Positions 1-12,367 of a stretch of 64,000 nt of DNA are shown here, piece by piece. Both the position numbers and the translations under genes were made by a program. The stretch covers positions 106,120,957-106,184,956 of the forward strand of contig NC_082689.1 of assembly GCF_949987515.2 (NCBI RefSeq), given 5' to 3'. The notes below the pieces were generated by a model. It was not told the origin of the DNA and searched no databases. It saw only the letters and a list, made by a program, of their open reading frames with translations. Positions within the stretch are counted from its first letter, which is position 1, and every line of letters begins with the position of its first letter. Source of the DNA: Delphinus delphis. Lineage: Eukaryota > Chordata > Mammalia > Artiodactyla > Delphinidae.

Positions 1-3000
1 TTTGATAATGGCCATTCTGACTGGTGTGAGGTGATACCTCATTGTAGTTTTGATTTGCATGTCTCTAATGATTAGTGATGTTGAGCATCTTTTCATGTGC
101 CTCTTGGACATCTGTATGTCTTCCTTGGCGAAATTAGGCCTTCCACCCATTTTTTAACTGGATTGTTTGTTTCTTTGATCTTGATCTTCATGAGCTCTTT
201 GTATATTTTGGAGATTAATCCTTTGTCTGTTGTTTCATTTGAAAATATTTTCTCCCATTCTGAGGGTTGTCTATTTGTCTTGTTTATGGTTTCCTTTGCT
301 GTGCAAAAACTCTTAAGTTTAATTAAGTCCCATTTGTTTATTTTTGTTTTCATTTCTGTTACTCTAGGAGTTGGTTAAAAAAAGATCTTGCTGTGATTTA
401 TGTCAAAGAGTGTTTTTCCTATGTTTTCCTCTAAGAGTTTTATAGTGTCTGGCCTTACATTTAAGTCTTTAATCCATCTGGAGTTTATTTTTGTGTATGG
501 TGTTAGGTAGTGTTCTAATTTCATTCTTTTACATGTAGCTGTCCAGTTTTCACAGCATCACTTACAGAATAGACTGTCTTTTCTCCATTGTATGTTCTTG
601 CCTCCTTTGTCATAAATTAGGTACCCATATAGATGTGGTTTTATCTCTGGCCATTCTATCCTGTACCATTGATCTATATTTCTGTTTTTGTGTCAGTACC
701 ATACTGTCGTGATTACTGTAGCTTTGTGGTATAGTTTGAAGTTGGGGAGCCTGATTTCTCCAACTCCATTTTTCTTTCTCAAGATTGCTTTGGCTATTCA
801 GTGTCTTTTGTGTTTGTATACGAATTGTAAAATTTTTTGTTCTAATGCTGTGAAGAATGCCATTGGTAGTTTGATAGGGATTGCATTGAATCTGTAGATT
901 GCTTTGGGTAGTATAGTCATTTTCACAATATTGATTCTTCTAATCCAAGAACATGGTACATTTCTCCATCTGTTTATGTCATCTTTGATTTCTTTCATCA
1001 GTGTTTTATAGTTTTCTGAGTGCTTGCCTTTCTTCTTTTAGGCAGGTTTATTCCTAGGCATTTTATTCTTTTTGTTGCAATGGTAAATGGGAGTGTTTCC
1101 TTAATTTCTCTTTCTGAATGTCTGTTGTTGTTGTATAGGAATGCAAGAATATTTCTGTGCATCAATTTTGAATCCTGACACCTCACCAAATTCATTGGTT
1201 AGTTCTCGTAGTTTTCTGGTGGCATCTTGAGGATTTTCTATGTATAGTATCATGTCATTGGCAGACAGTGACAGCTTTACTTCTTCTTTTCTAATATCTA
1301 TTCCATTTATTTCTTTTTCTGCTCTGATTGCTGTAGCTAGGACTTCCATAACTATGTTGAATAAGAGTGGTGAGAGTGTACATCCTTGTCTTGTTCCTGA
1401 TATTAGTGAAAATGTTTTCAGTTTTTCACCATTGACTATGATGCTTGCTGTAGGTTTGTCATATATGACCTTTTTTATGTTGAGGTATGTTCCCTCTGTG
1501 CCCATTTTCTGGAGAGTTTTTATCATAAATTGTTTGATTTTGTCAAAAGCTTTTTCTTCTGTTGAGAGGATCTATGGTTTTTATTCCTTAATTTGTTAAT
1601 ATTGTGTATCACATTGATTGATTTGCATATATTGAAGAATCCTGGCATTCCTGGGATAAACCCCACTTGATCATGGTGTGTGATCCTTTTAATGTGCTGT
1701 TGGATTCTGTTTGCTAGTATTTTGTTCAGGATTTTTGCATCTATGTTATTCAGTGATATTGGTCTCTAATTTTTTTTGTGATATATTTTTCTGGTTTTGG
1801 TATCAAGGTGATGGTGGCTTTGTAGAATGAATTTGGGAGTGTCCTCCCTCTGCTATATTTTGGAAGAGTTTGAGAAGGATTGGTGTTAGCTCTTCTATAA
1901 ATGTTTGATAGAATTTGCCTGTGAAGCCATCTGATCCTGGACTTTAGCTTGTTGGAAGATTTTTAATTACGGTTTCAATTTCAGTACTTGTGATAGATCT
2001 GTTTATATTTTCAAATTCTTCCTGGTTCAGTCTTGGAGAATTGTACCTTTCCAAGAATTTGTCTATTTCTTCCAGGTTGTCCATTTTATTGGCATATAGT
2101 TGCTTGTAGTAATCTCTCATGATCCTTTGTATTTCTTCAGTGTCAGTTGTTACTTCTCCTTTTTCATTTCTAATTCTATTGATTTGTGTCCTCTCCCTTT
2201 TTTTCTTGATGAGTCTGGCTAAGGCTTTATCAATTTTGTTTATCTTCACAAAGAACCAGCTTTTAGTTTTATTGATCTTTGCTGTTGTTTTCTTTGTTTC
2301 TAGTTCATTTACTTCTGCTGTGATCTTTATGATTTCTTTCCTTCTACTGACTTCAGGTTCTCTTTGTTCTTCTTTCTCTAGTTGTTTTAAGTGCAGGGTT
2401 AGATTCTTTATTTCAGATTTTTCTTGTTCCTTGAGGTGTGATTGTATTGCTCTAAACTTCCCTCTTAGAACTGCTTTTGCTGCACCCCATAGGTTTTGGG
2501 TCATCGTGTTTTCATTGTCATTTGTTTCTATGTATTTTTAAATTTTTTCTTTGATTTCTTCAGTGATCTCTTGGTTATTTAATAGCGCACTGTTTAGCTT
2601 CCATGTATTTGTGTTTTTTACAGTTATTTTTCCTGTAATTGATTTCCAATCTCTTAGCATTGTGGTCAGAAAAGATGCTTGATATGATTTCAATTTGCTT
2701 AAATTTTCCAAGGCTTGATTTGTGACCCAAGATGTGACCTATCCTGGGGAATGTTCCATGTGCACTTGAGAAGAAAGTGTATTCTGCCACTTTTGGGTGG
2801 AATGTTCTATAAATATCAATTAGATGTATCTGGTCTATTGTGTCATTTAAAGCTTGTGTTTCCTTAGTTATTTTCTGTTTGGATGATCTGTCCATTGATA
2901 TAAGTGGGGTGTTAAAGTCCCCTACTATTATTGTGTTACTGTTGATTTCTCCTTTCATGGTTGTTAGCATATGCCTATGTATTGAGGTGCTCCTCTGTTG

Positions 3001-3347
3001 GGTGCATAAACATTTAAAATTGCTATATCTTTGTCTTGGATTGATCTTTTGACCATTATGTATTGTCCCTCCTTGTCTCTTTTAACAGTCTTTATTTTAA
3101 AGTATATTTTATCTGATACTAGTATTACTACTCTAGCTTTCTTTTGATTTCCATTTGCCTGGAATACCTTTTTCCATCCCTTCACTTTCAGTCTGTATGT
3201 GTCCCTAGGTCTGAAGTGAGTCTCTTGTAGACAGCATATATGTGGGTCTTGTTTTTGTATCCATTCAGCCAGTCTGTGTCTTTTGGTTGGGACATTTAAT
3301 CCATTTACATTCAAGGTTATTATCGATATGTATGTTCCTGTTACCAT
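1..3347 (-). pseudogene. L1 ORF2 (endonuclease and reverse transcriptase), broken and partial
   Basis: ORF2p nicks target DNA and copies L1 RNA. The start is at 3,345-3,347. The apurinic-type endonuclease domain runs through 2,964-3,347 (LNVNGLN and CCLQETHF with the catalytic glutamate) and, after a frameshift near 2,970, through 2,575-2,970 (GDFNTPL, SDHNAKRLEI). The linker and start of the RT lie at 1,944-2,504. The RT core is at 1,101-1,526 ([21 protein letters not shown]). The catalytic aspartate motif, normally FADD in L1, reads SAND at 1,254-1,265, so the active site is lost. Downstream pieces at 798-1,195 and 93-353 continue toward the C terminus, which lies outside the window. Confidence 0.9.
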
Positions 3348-3405
3348 TTTCTTAATTGTTTTGGGTTTGCTTTTGTGGGTCTTTTTCTTCTCTTGTGTTT
3401 CCTGC

Positions 3406-4285
3406 TTAGAGAACTTTCTTTAGCATATGTGGTAAAGCTGGTTTGGTGATGCTGAATTCTCTTAGCTTTTCCTTGTCTGAAAAGCTTTTGACTTCTCCAT
3501 CGAATCTGAATGAGATCCTTGCTTGGTAGAGTAATCTTGGTTGTAGGTTTTTCTCTTTCATCACTGTAGGTATATCCTGCCACTCCCTTTTGGCCTGCAG
3601 AGTTTCCACTGAAAAATCAGTTGATAACCTTATGGGGATTCCTTTATTATTTTTTGTTTTTCCCTTGCTGCTTTTAATATTTTTTCTTTGAATTTTTGTC
3701 ATTGTGATTACTACATATATCAGCATGTTTTCTCCTTGGGTTTATCCTGTATGGGACTCTCTGTGTTTCCTGGACTTAGGTGACTATTTCCTTTCCCATG
3801 TTAGGGAAGTTTTCAACTATAATCTCTTCAAATATTTTCTCAGTCCCTTTCTTTTTCTCTTCTTCTTCTTGGACCCCTATAATACAAATGTTGGTGCATT
3901 TAGTGTTGTCCCAGTGGTCTCTGAGATTGTCTTCAGTTCTTTTCATCCTATTTTCTTTATTCTGCTCCTCGGCAGTTATTTCCACCGTTTTATCTTCCAG
4001 CTCACTTATTTGTTCTTCTGCCTCAGTTATTCTGTTATTAATTCCTTCTAGTGTATTTTTCATTCCAGTTATTGTGTTGTTTATCTCTGTTTGTTTGTTC
4101 TTTAGTTCTTCTACATCTTCGTTAAACATTTCTTGTATTTTCTCAAACCATGCCTTCATTCTATTTCCAAGATTCTGGATCATCTTTACTATCATTACTC
4201 TGAACTCTTTTTCAGGTAGATTGCTTATTTTCTCTTCATTTATTTGGTCCTATAGGCTTTTACCTTGTTCCTTCGTTTGTGACAT
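3406..4285 (-). pseudogene. L1 ORF1 (RNA-binding chaperone), broken
   Basis: ORF1p is the trimeric nucleic-acid chaperone of the L1 particle. The likely start codon is at 4,283-4,285. An in-frame TAG follows after 11 codons. Beyond it, 3,776-4,195 encodes the heptad-rich coiled coil (residues such as ITEAEEQISELEDK) and the start of the RRM-like domain (NICIIGVQEEEE). The C-terminal domain continues in another frame at 3,406-3,726 (STDFSVETLQAKREW, then ARISFRFDGEVKSFSDK) and ends at the TAA at 3,406-3,408. The early stop and the frame change near 3,730-3,775 mean no full ORF1p can be made. Confidence 0.85.
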
Positions 4286-4695
4286 ATTTTTTGCTGTCTC
4301 CTTTTTTTTTGTTTTTAATGAATGGGATTGTTTTCCTGTCTTACTGGTTGTTTGGCCTGAGGCTTCCGATACTGGAGTTTGTAGGGCATTGGGTAAAAGT
4401 GGGTCTTGGTGCTGAGATGAGGAACTCCATGAGACCTCACTCCAATGAATATTCCCTGGGGTCTGAGTTTCTCTGTTAGTTCAGTGGTTTGGACTCAGCG
4501 TTCTCACTGCAGGAGCTTCAGCTTGACCCCTGGCTTGTTAGCCAAGATACTGCAAGCCACCTGGGGTGGTTCACTTTGGGGTTCCCCCATCTCCTTGGGC
4601 ATCAGAGTCCCCACCAGCTGCCGGCAGACACCCTAGTTGTGAGGAGATGCTAACTCCATGTCTTCCCACACTGCCATCTTGACTCTGTCTCTGGG

Positions 4696-4914
4696 ACATG
4701 TGTTGTTTTTATTCCCCCAAATAAATTAGTATAAATGAGAAATTGATATAGTAATTCATTGAGTCAACTCTCGAATTCCAAATGTTTCTTCTGACTATGA
4801 ATCCAAATACTCATAGTTTGTTTTCTGAGTTCTAATATGCTATGGGTGATTAAAATCACCTCTCAGCTCTGACCTTCCAGATCTCTGTGCCTCTGTGGCC
4901 GGGCAGGCAATGCT
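4696..4914. other. intergenic, no feature seen
   Basis: Short AT-rich stretch between the 5' end of the L1 and a MIR-like block. No coding or repeat signal was recognised. Confidence 0.5.
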
Positions 4915-5130
4915 CTTTAAAGGTAAAGAGTGCCCTCCCTGGAGTTAGACACATTTTGAATGGGGCCCTGGTTCCACTGTTTACTTCTGAGTGTACTTTA
5001 TAAGTTATCTAACTTTTCTGGATCACAGTTACTTAATCTGTAATACAGAAGGGTGAATAGAACCCTCTGTATAAAGAGGTTGTATGAATAAAAGGAAGAA
5101 TAAATGTAAAGCATTTCACACAATCCCTTA
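4915..5130 (+). mobile_element. MIR SINE remnant
   Basis: The order of a MIR core can be followed: a gtta-type tRNA-related part, then ttatctaacttttctggatc and ttaatctgtaatacagaag, and an end resembling aataaatgtaaagcatttcac. The copy is strongly diverged. Confidence 0.5.
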
Positions 5131-5215
5131 GCTCCATCTCCAAATGGAGTCACACTGGGGATTAGGGCTTAAACATATGAATTTTAGAGCATACACAATT
5201 CAGTTCATAACATGT
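5115..5215. mobile_element. possible old LTR-type fragment
   Basis: The stretch with caaatggagtcacactgggg and aacatatgaattttagagca resembles a phrase common in old mammalian LTR elements. Assignment is by eye and weak. Confidence 0.3.
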
Positions 5216-5327
5216 CACTCCATAAGACTCAGGAGTATTCTATACTTCTGTGGAAAACATATGGTAAAAATAAAGCATCAGTACACTATGGCAAATCAGA
5301 AAGGTATATTGTCTTATTTGCTTTGGA

Positions 5328-5330
<3 letters not shown>

Positions 5331-5378
<48 letters not shown>
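5331..5378 (+). repeat. (GT)24 microsatellite
   Basis: 48 bp of uninterrupted GT dinucleotides, long enough to be polymorphic in a population. Confidence 0.98.
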
Positions 5379-5379
<1 letters not shown>

Positions 5380-5781
5380 CTAACACTGTGAACTTATAAG
5401 CAAACAAGCAATCCTTAAAACTAAAATTTAAACCTCAGTGTTTGGAAATCTTTTGTCCGTTCTTACTCCTGGGAATTCCTTACTGTTCAGCTGTGCATGT
5501 GGAGCTGATTGTCACCATGCCACTAGACTCCTTCTCCCTTTCCATCCTCCCTGTCTTGCTTTCTGTCTTCAACCTACCTCTGTCCCTTCTCAAACCCTGT
5601 TTTTGAAGTGGAAAAATTGAACCTCATCTTGGTTTCTGTGTCTCTCCCAAGACCATATGCTAATGAATCTCTACCTTCTGTTCAATACACAGGCTTTTAG
5701 AGCATTTTCCTAAAGAAAGAGCCAAATACTAGAAAAGCTATTAGCTCTGTCCTAGCAGAGAGAAGAAGATATAGTCAAATT
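5379..5781. other. intergenic, no feature seen
   Basis: Moderately AT-rich unique DNA. Open frames here are short and show no recognisable domain. Confidence 0.5.
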
Positions 5782-5795
5782 TGATTTTATATAGA

Positions 5796-6206
5796 TTTTA
5801 TTTTATTTTTATTGAAGTATAGTTGATTTACAATGTTGCATTAATTAATGCTGTACAGCAAAGTGTTCAGTTATACATATTTATAAGTTCTTTTTAAATA
5901 TTCTTTTCCATTATGGTTTATCATAGGATATTGAATATAGTTCTCTGTGCTATACAGTAGGACCTTGTTGTTCATCCATTCTATATATAAAAGCTTACAT
6001 CTGCTAAGCCCAACCTCCCACTCTTTCCCTCTCCCATCCCCCTCCCCTTTGGCAACAAGTCTGTTCTCTATGTCCATGATTCTGTTTCTGTTTCATAGAT
6101 AAGTTCATTTGTGTCATATTTTAGATTCCACATATAAGTGGTATCATATGGTACTTGTCTTTCTCTTTCTGACTTACTTCACTTAGTGTGATAATCTCTA
6201 GTTGCA
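5796..6206 (-). mobile_element. 5'-truncated L1 3' end, with target-site duplication
   Basis: Reverse complement of an artiodactyl-type L1 3' region (on the + strand ttgatttacaatgttg, ctgtgctatacagtagg, ttccacatataagtgg). The 14-bp direct repeat tgattttatataga lies at 5,782-5,795 and 6,207-6,220, marking a clean truncated insertion in minus orientation. Confidence 0.88.
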
Positions 6207-6220
6207 TGATTTTATATAGA

Positions 6221-9039
6221 CTTCAAATAGTGGAATTGTAATTGGAGAAATGCAACTGAGGCTTGGGGCACTGTTTGAAAAAAATCAGAAGAAACACACA
6301 AGAATATATCATATTTTTGAGAAATAAAACAAAAGTTTAATTCTTAAAACATATGGCAAACTCTGACATTGTCTATTCTATTTCATATGTGTTGTGAACA
6401 TTAAGTTGAGTTTACAACAACTAACAGGTTGTTGATCTGAAGTTTGGGAAATGCTGGGTTAAGAAAATTAATTAAGCAAAACTTAAGAGCTACTAAGTGT
6501 TGGAGACAGGATTCCAACCCTAGCTTGCTCAAATTGAGAGCCTACACAAGCTCTACTAAAAGCATGAAAAGTCTGTGTCTTCTTCAGGGGATGAACAAGG
6601 TATTCATCCTGCAGGAGTTCTCAGTGGAAGCAGTTCACAGAGAAATGAAAAAAAGAGGTTTCACCTTTTACCTAGAACTGCTGATGCCTGCCTGTGAGGG
6701 TGACTGGATTCTCCTTGAAATGGGAAAGCAGGCTCAGTTAGGCAGTTAACTTTGAAGATGCTTTGCACAACTGCTGTTTTAAAGCATTTTTATAAAACTC
6801 AACACTGTCATTAGAACTGTGATCCTCATGCAGTGGTGATGCCATAGCTCATTAGGCCTGTGTGAGTTGTAATAAATGGAGAACTGCATAGTGTGCTTAT
6901 GCAGTAAGTTTAAGGCCATGATGAGTCCACAGAGCAGATTTTTCCCCCTCTATTAGAAACGCACCAATCTTGGATTAAATACACACATACACAGCACACA
7001 CACACAGTCACAATTACAACCACTGAAATATAAAGATATTTTACCTCCAATCTCTAAAAGCCAAGTGGGAAAGATTTTTAAAAATTCCATGTTAGTAAGG
7101 AGTGGGGCCAAACTGAATGGGGGCAAAGCCGTCAGGTGGAAAATAGCGAATAGAAATAGCTCCTGTGCTTTGTCCGTACTTCTAAGGAAGAGCTGCTTCT
7201 AGGACCTGGACCCCACACTGACAGAGAAGGCACTCACTTGTGGAGACAGAAAAGACAAAGACTCAGGCTCCACCCATATGTCCCCCACTGCCCCATCACT
7301 CAAGTATAAGGGCCACCGACAGTGGCTTCCTCTCCTGGGTTAGACCTTGACCATGATTATACAATGGTGCTTAAGTCACAATGTGTGGCCTCCCCTGAAC
7401 AAGGCAGCATGAGCAGCATTTGGCAAGAATGGGGTGACAGATGGGATAGGTAAGAGGACATGAAGAAAACCATACATATTGCATCATATCTCCAACATTA
7501 AGCATAGATTTTTCTATTCCCCTTGTTTTTTTTCTCTCTTCACAAGAAAACAACAGAGACTCTCCAGGTCATCTCACATGATTCCTCAAATAATGTTTGA
7601 ATTTATTCTACCACATTATCCCAAACCAATGATCGAATGATATGTGTTTTAAAAACAACATTTTCAATTTTTATGTGTTGATATTTTTGTAAAATATAAA
7701 ACAATCTGGATAATGTGTTAATTTCAACTTGTATAAACATTTCTAAACACTTCTCTTACTTTCTCATCCTAGCTCATGTAAGACTGGCAATAAAAAAATA
7801 TAGTACTGGCCTAACCTATGTTTGAATACCTCCAGTGTTACTACAATGTTCATTCTACCTTGAGAAAATTTGTTTGCATCTTCTGCACTCAGAGAGAGGG
7901 AAAACAGTGAGTCGGGCTTTCAGCTGAGTGATGGAAATATATAGATGATTAAGCCAGGATCTGTGTGTGGAGGGGATCTCAGCTCAGCCCAGAAAGCTGG
8001 GGTTTCAATGAAGTCTTCCAGAAGAGAGGGTCCAGAGCAGAGTCTTGAGGGAAGCATAGGAATTCTTCAGATGTGATAGGAAAAGAAAGACTGTTTTGAG
8101 CAGCTCAAACAGCATGATTAAACATATGAAAACATGAAAGAGTGTTTAGAAAAAGCAGTTTGGTGTACAGGAGGTTAAAGAGCTCTCTCTCTTTTTCTTC
8201 CTTCCATCTGATATAGAGCCATATTGGTCTCACTGTAGCTTCTAGTCATTGGTTTTAGTTGTACTTGTGGGGACCAATATCAGTTAGGGACTTTACCATC
8301 GCTAACAGCAAAGAAAGCTGGAGAGAGAGAGAAGGAGAAGGGGAAGAGGAAGGGGAAGGAGAAGGAGAAGAGGAGGAGGAAGGGGAAATGGAGAAAGGAA
8401 GAAAGGACAGAAAGAACAAAAGAATCTCAAATCAAATTAGCTCTATAAAAATAAAGATAAGGGTTTCAAATCTCACAGAAAAGGCAATATTTTCCATTCT
8501 TAGAATCTCCTGCAAATTTTTCCTTTAATTTGCCACATTCTTATAATCTAAACACTATGACAGGGCATTGAGGCACATGCACACTGCAGAGCTTCTCCGA
8601 TTTTACTCCAAGGACTGTGTCTCTGGTGAATCCCACCTCAGTCACATGGTTGCTAGTTAGGAAAGGGTGAATCCTCTGTTTAAGGCACTTTTCACTGCAC
8701 CCTTTGCCTAATCCTCCCCTGGCCGCCACGTGGCTCATCTTTGAGGTCTCACATTCCTGTCTTTGGAGACAGTGCCTCTTTCTCTTTGGTCTACGTTAAG
8801 TCCTTCTAGTATATGTTCACACTACACTCTCTCTTTTTTTTTTCTTTTTTGCTTCCCTCTTTCATAAATAAGTTGATGAGAATTGTAATTGTGCCATAAT
8901 TGTGAAGTCTCACTTCCCCACTAGTATGAAAGCTCTATGAAAATAAAGAAATTATGTTTTGTCTTTCTAGACTTATATAGTGCTTCTGCATATTAGACAT
9001 GTAATAAACATTTGCAGATGGGTATGTAAATTCTTCAAC
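6221..9039. other. intergenic unique sequence
   Basis: About 2.8 kb without a recognised gene. The longest open frame (6,444-6,749) has no start context, domain or codon signal that I trust. A short CA-rich run lies near 6,983-7,010 and a purine tract at 8,312-8,405. Confidence 0.5.
8312..8405 (+). repeat. GA-rich purine tract
   Basis: Almost pure A/G on the + strand (gagaaggagaaggggaag type), a low-complexity tract able to form triplex-like structures. The open frame through it codes only Glu/Gly/Lys runs. Confidence 0.85.
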
Positions 9040-9205
9040 TAATAATAATGATAAGTAAAACTTCCTGAGTACTTACTATGTGATAGTTTAGAGACAACTA
9101 TTATGAAAAAGGAAGGCAAGAAGGGTTTAAGTGACTTGTGCAAGGTGATACAGCTAAACAAGCAGCAGAGCTGGGATTTGAATATTGAAAGCTTGACCAC
9201 AGAGT
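9040..9205 (-). mobile_element. MIR SINE, antisense
   Basis: The + strand reads agtgacttgtgcaaggtgat, acagctaaacaagcagcaga and gctgggatttgaa, the reverse complement of the conserved MIR core. Confidence 0.68.
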
Positions 9206-9563
9206 AAAAAGTACCTACCATGAGCTTCTCTCAGTAATTAACTGTAATAAAAACCCAATACCATGAGCAAACTAGAGTTCTGGCTCTCTTCTTCGCAGTC
9301 TGGACTCATGTCTCTGACTCCTGCACTTCTCCAATTTACTTAACTCTTCCAGAGTCTTTACTGAGAGGGAAAAGAGGGGGTTTGGATAAAAATAAACTGG
9401 AAGCCCATGTCTTGGAAGTCTTGACTATGAATTTGCCTATGGAAGCAGTAGTGTATAGCTAACTGGGAGCCCAGAGCCTTGAATCTTGGGACAGAGTCTA
9501 TGAGAAAGGCAGCTCTGTAACACGTCATTTAGGGAAGGGTAGAGCATGGGAGGCAAGGTTCTG
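9206..9563. other. intergenic, no feature seen
   Basis: Unique sequence between a MIR and a SINE. No coding or repeat signal recognised. Confidence 0.5.
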
Positions 9564-9572
9564 CAAGCTCTG

Positions 9573-9809
9573 TTTTTTTTGTTTGTTAGTTTTTTTTGGT
9601 TTTTTTTTTTTTGTTTTGCGGTACACGAGCCCTCTCCCGTTGTGGCCTCTCCCGTTGCAGAGCACAGGCTCTGGACGCGCAGGCTGAGCAGCTATGGCTC
9701 ACGGGCCCAGCTGCTCCACGGCATGTGGGATCTTCCCGGACCGGGGCGCAAACCCACGTCCCTTGCATCGGCAGGCAGACTCTCAACCACTGCGCCACCA
9801 CGGAAGCCC
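9573..9809 (-). mobile_element. CHR-type tRNA-derived SINE, short cetacean form
   Basis: Reverse complement of the CHR SINE: poly-T on the left, gcggtacacgag, then the tRNA-related head ending in gcgccaccacggaagcccc. The repeat caagctctg at 9,564-9,572 and 9,810-9,818 is the target-site duplication. The internal Pol III B-box-like part is the complement of the gggttcg region. It is not a functional tRNA. Confidence 0.95.
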
Positions 9810-9818
9810 CAAGCTCTG

Positions 9819-11224
9819 GTTTTGTCGGTAGAGAACACTAAAGGTGTTATGAGACTTAAGTCCCTCAACATAGCCACCACCATCATTGTAAACTTCTACA
9901 ATGAGGGTGTTATATCACCTCTTAGGTTACAGGGAAGGGAGATTCTATGAGATATCCACTTGATCCCATTGGGAAAAATACCCCTCCTGCAGCTCTGTTA
10001 GCCCCATAATGCCACAGATCAGACACCAAAGCCCCACTTGCTGCTGCTTCCTTTTTATGTTTGATATTTTAAATCAAGGGCTTATCATGGAAGTCAGTGA
10101 TCCTGGTTCTGTCAGAGACAGGAGAGTATGAATACGTGGGGAGGAAATTTTGCAAAATTCTCTTACCTGCAGGAAATATAATTTATCTTGTAAAGGAAAT
10201 GGTTTTGTTTGGGAAAATACCTTGATAAGCTGGGGAGGAAGAGAGTGAATATGTGAATGTTGGCAAGAAGAAATAAAGAGTAGAAAATGCTCAAGGGCTC
10301 TGTTCCACAACATTGGCAGACTTGGTCTGTGCTCAGTGAGGGAGGGAGAAAGGCCAGAGTGGGGAAGGCCGAGAAAAAAGCAGGTGTGGGGTGGGGAGAA
10401 GGGTGGAAACTTGAATCCGGGGTTCTCAAACGTGAGAAGTACCCAGGAAAAGGCCAAAGGGCATTTTAAACCAGAAAATGTTTAACATTTAATTTGGAAG
10501 CTTCTACTCAGCTGTGATGTGACCTCTGCCCTCTAACCCCTCCACCCTACCTCAAACAAAATCTAAAACACATATGTCATATTGAGAATTCATTTTTGCT
10601 TTTTAAAAATCTTTTATGAACTATAGAAAGGGGCAGTTCTCTGTCTGGTGTGAGGTTGTGCAGGAAGAGACAGCACATACAAGGGAACAAGACATAATGA
10701 GATTTAATTAGGAGGAAGTAGGGAATGTGCAGCCCAGGAGACCATGAGATGATGCCAGCTGGAATTCTAAGAAATTCTGGAGAAGAATTTAAACTGCTTC
10801 AGACTTGGAATCGGTTCACCTGATTTTATTTAGGTCTCAAAGCACTAGGACACCCAGAATGATTTCTGCCTTGCCGGAGAATTAAAATTAATGATGGTTT
10901 TCTGAATGTTACATTTATTTGTTCCTATTTGCCTGATCATACGAGAGATCGGTTACACACCAAAATAGGGTTTTCAGGGCTTGGGAGAGATACACAGCAT
11001 TTATGCATTTTGGTGTCCATGTGTGCAATCCTGATGGCAGGGAAAGTCTGTTGAAGATAAAAGTGCCAACTTAAGCATCTCCGTAAATATGCTGATTATT
11101 GGTGAACGCTTTTAGTCATACACACAGAATATTTATGTGTTTGCTCTGCTCATAGTTTATCAGTTCAAATAAGCCTGAAAATAGAACGCTTTTGTATAAA
11201 TGAGATTCAAATTATGCTGCTTCT
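9819..11224. other. intergenic unique sequence
   Basis: No gene or clear repeat recognised. Open frames near 10,074-10,469 overlap on both strands and contain low-complexity Ser/Pro and Gly/Lys stretches, typical of chance. Confidence 0.5.
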
Positions 11225-11430
11225 TAATAATAAACAGCTAGTATTTATAGTGCACTGCTACCTTCCTGGAACTAAGCTAGTCCCTTACACCCTACCTGAT
11301 TGAAATCTCAGCTAGTGGACACCTGTGTCCACATATAGCTGAGGACTCTGGGGCTCAGAAGAGTAAAACCATTGGCAGGGCAACATGGATCTTAGGGGAT
11401 GCACTACATTTTGAACCTAAGTGCGTTTGT
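11225..11430 (-). mobile_element. MIR remnant, antisense
   Basis: Starts with aataataaacagctagtatt and contains gctgaggactctggggctcag and gcagggcaacatgg, a decayed complement of the MIR core. Confidence 0.5.
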
Positions 11431-11872
11431 CCCAAACTCCATTCACTATTTACTAACTATATCTTAAGATGTAGTTTGCTAACGCTGCCTAAAAATACAT
11501 TTATATGAATATAAACCTTAAAAGCACAACTTGAATCAATCACCTGCCTCAAAAAGAGACATGAGGTTTAGCCACTTTCTCCAGTCTAAGAGGATGGGTC
11601 TCCAGAAGGTTCTCCAGGTATCCAAGATGGCTGTGTTTTCCTCACCAACATAAAGCTAAAAGTAAGGAGAAAGAAAAGCAACTCAGAAATTTATTACTTT
11701 CTTCTTTTTAGGAGCAAGGAGAATATGTCCACTTTAACTTCTTTTTACTCACCTCTATCTTTCAGCCTTGTGGCCAACTTGACAAAAGTTTATCATTGGC
11801 TGTTTGCACTCCTGACAATGATGTGTTATATTCTAGTAGCACGGGGCTTCAAGGACCATATTTTAGTAGCAC
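11431..11872. other. intergenic, no feature seen
   Basis: AT-rich unique DNA. No recognisable gene or repeat. Confidence 0.5.
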
Positions 11873-12065
11873 AAGAAAGAAAGAAGGGAGGAAGGAAGGA
11901 AGGAAGGAAGGAAGGAAGGAAGGAAGGAAGGAAGGAAGGAAGGAGGAAGGAAGGAAGGGAGGAAGGAAGGAAGGGAGGAAGGAAGGAAGGAAGGAAGGAA
12001 GGGAGGAAGGAAGGAAGGGAGGGAGGGAGGAAGGGAGGAAGGAAAGGATAGATGGAAGGAAAGAG
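11873..12065 (+). repeat. (GGAA)n / (GGGA)n microsatellite
   Basis: About 190 bp of GGAA tetranucleotides with GGGA interruptions, in which many ETS-type GGAA cores lie in tandem. All open frames across it (KEGR repeats on +, SFLP repeats on -) are artefacts of the repeat. Confidence 0.97.
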
Positions 12066-12367
12066 AAAGATAATACCACAGACAAAAAGGCTTTTCAATA
12101 TTAGTGGAATTAACAAAGAACGTGTTATGCTACCACCTTCCACTCATTGTAATATATACAGATTTCTGAAAGTATTCATATGATTGGGAATTATTTTTAT
12201 CTGAAGGTCAAAGGTTGAAGGATTTCATCCATTTTGGCAGTGTAAATGCTGTGTACATCTGTTTATACGTGTGTGTGTGTTCATTCATACATAATAACTA
12301 CATATAAAGTATGTAGTAAACAATATATAACATCATCATGATCTAGCAAAATACTTGTTTAGAATTA
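12066..12367. other. intergenic, no feature seen
   Basis: AT-rich, with a short GT run near 12,270. Nothing else recognised. Confidence 0.5.

Larger units (their letters stand above)
1..4695 (-). mobile_element. L1 retrotransposon, antisense, 3' end outside window
   Basis: Read on the minus strand this is a nearly complete LINE-1. A 5' untranslated region (about 4,286-4,695) is followed by ORF1 (3,406-4,285), a spacer of about 58 bp, and ORF2 from 3,347 down to the window start, where the C-terminal part of ORF2 is cut off. The left end ends inside ORF2, so the 3' UTR, poly-A and target-site duplication cannot be seen. The 5' boundary is set where the sequence near the complement of aagatggcagtg gives way to unrelated DNA. 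Both ORFs carry stops or frameshifts, so this copy is a fossil, although its moderate decay suggests a middle-aged rather than ancient insertion. Confidence 0.92.

Noticed and set aside
6444..6749. 101-codon open frame on + strand
   Set aside because: No domain, no splice or promoter context, and AT-rich codon use like the surroundings. Length is within chance.
11725..12143. Open frames of KEGR or FLPS repeats
   Set aside because: They only translate the GGAA microsatellite.
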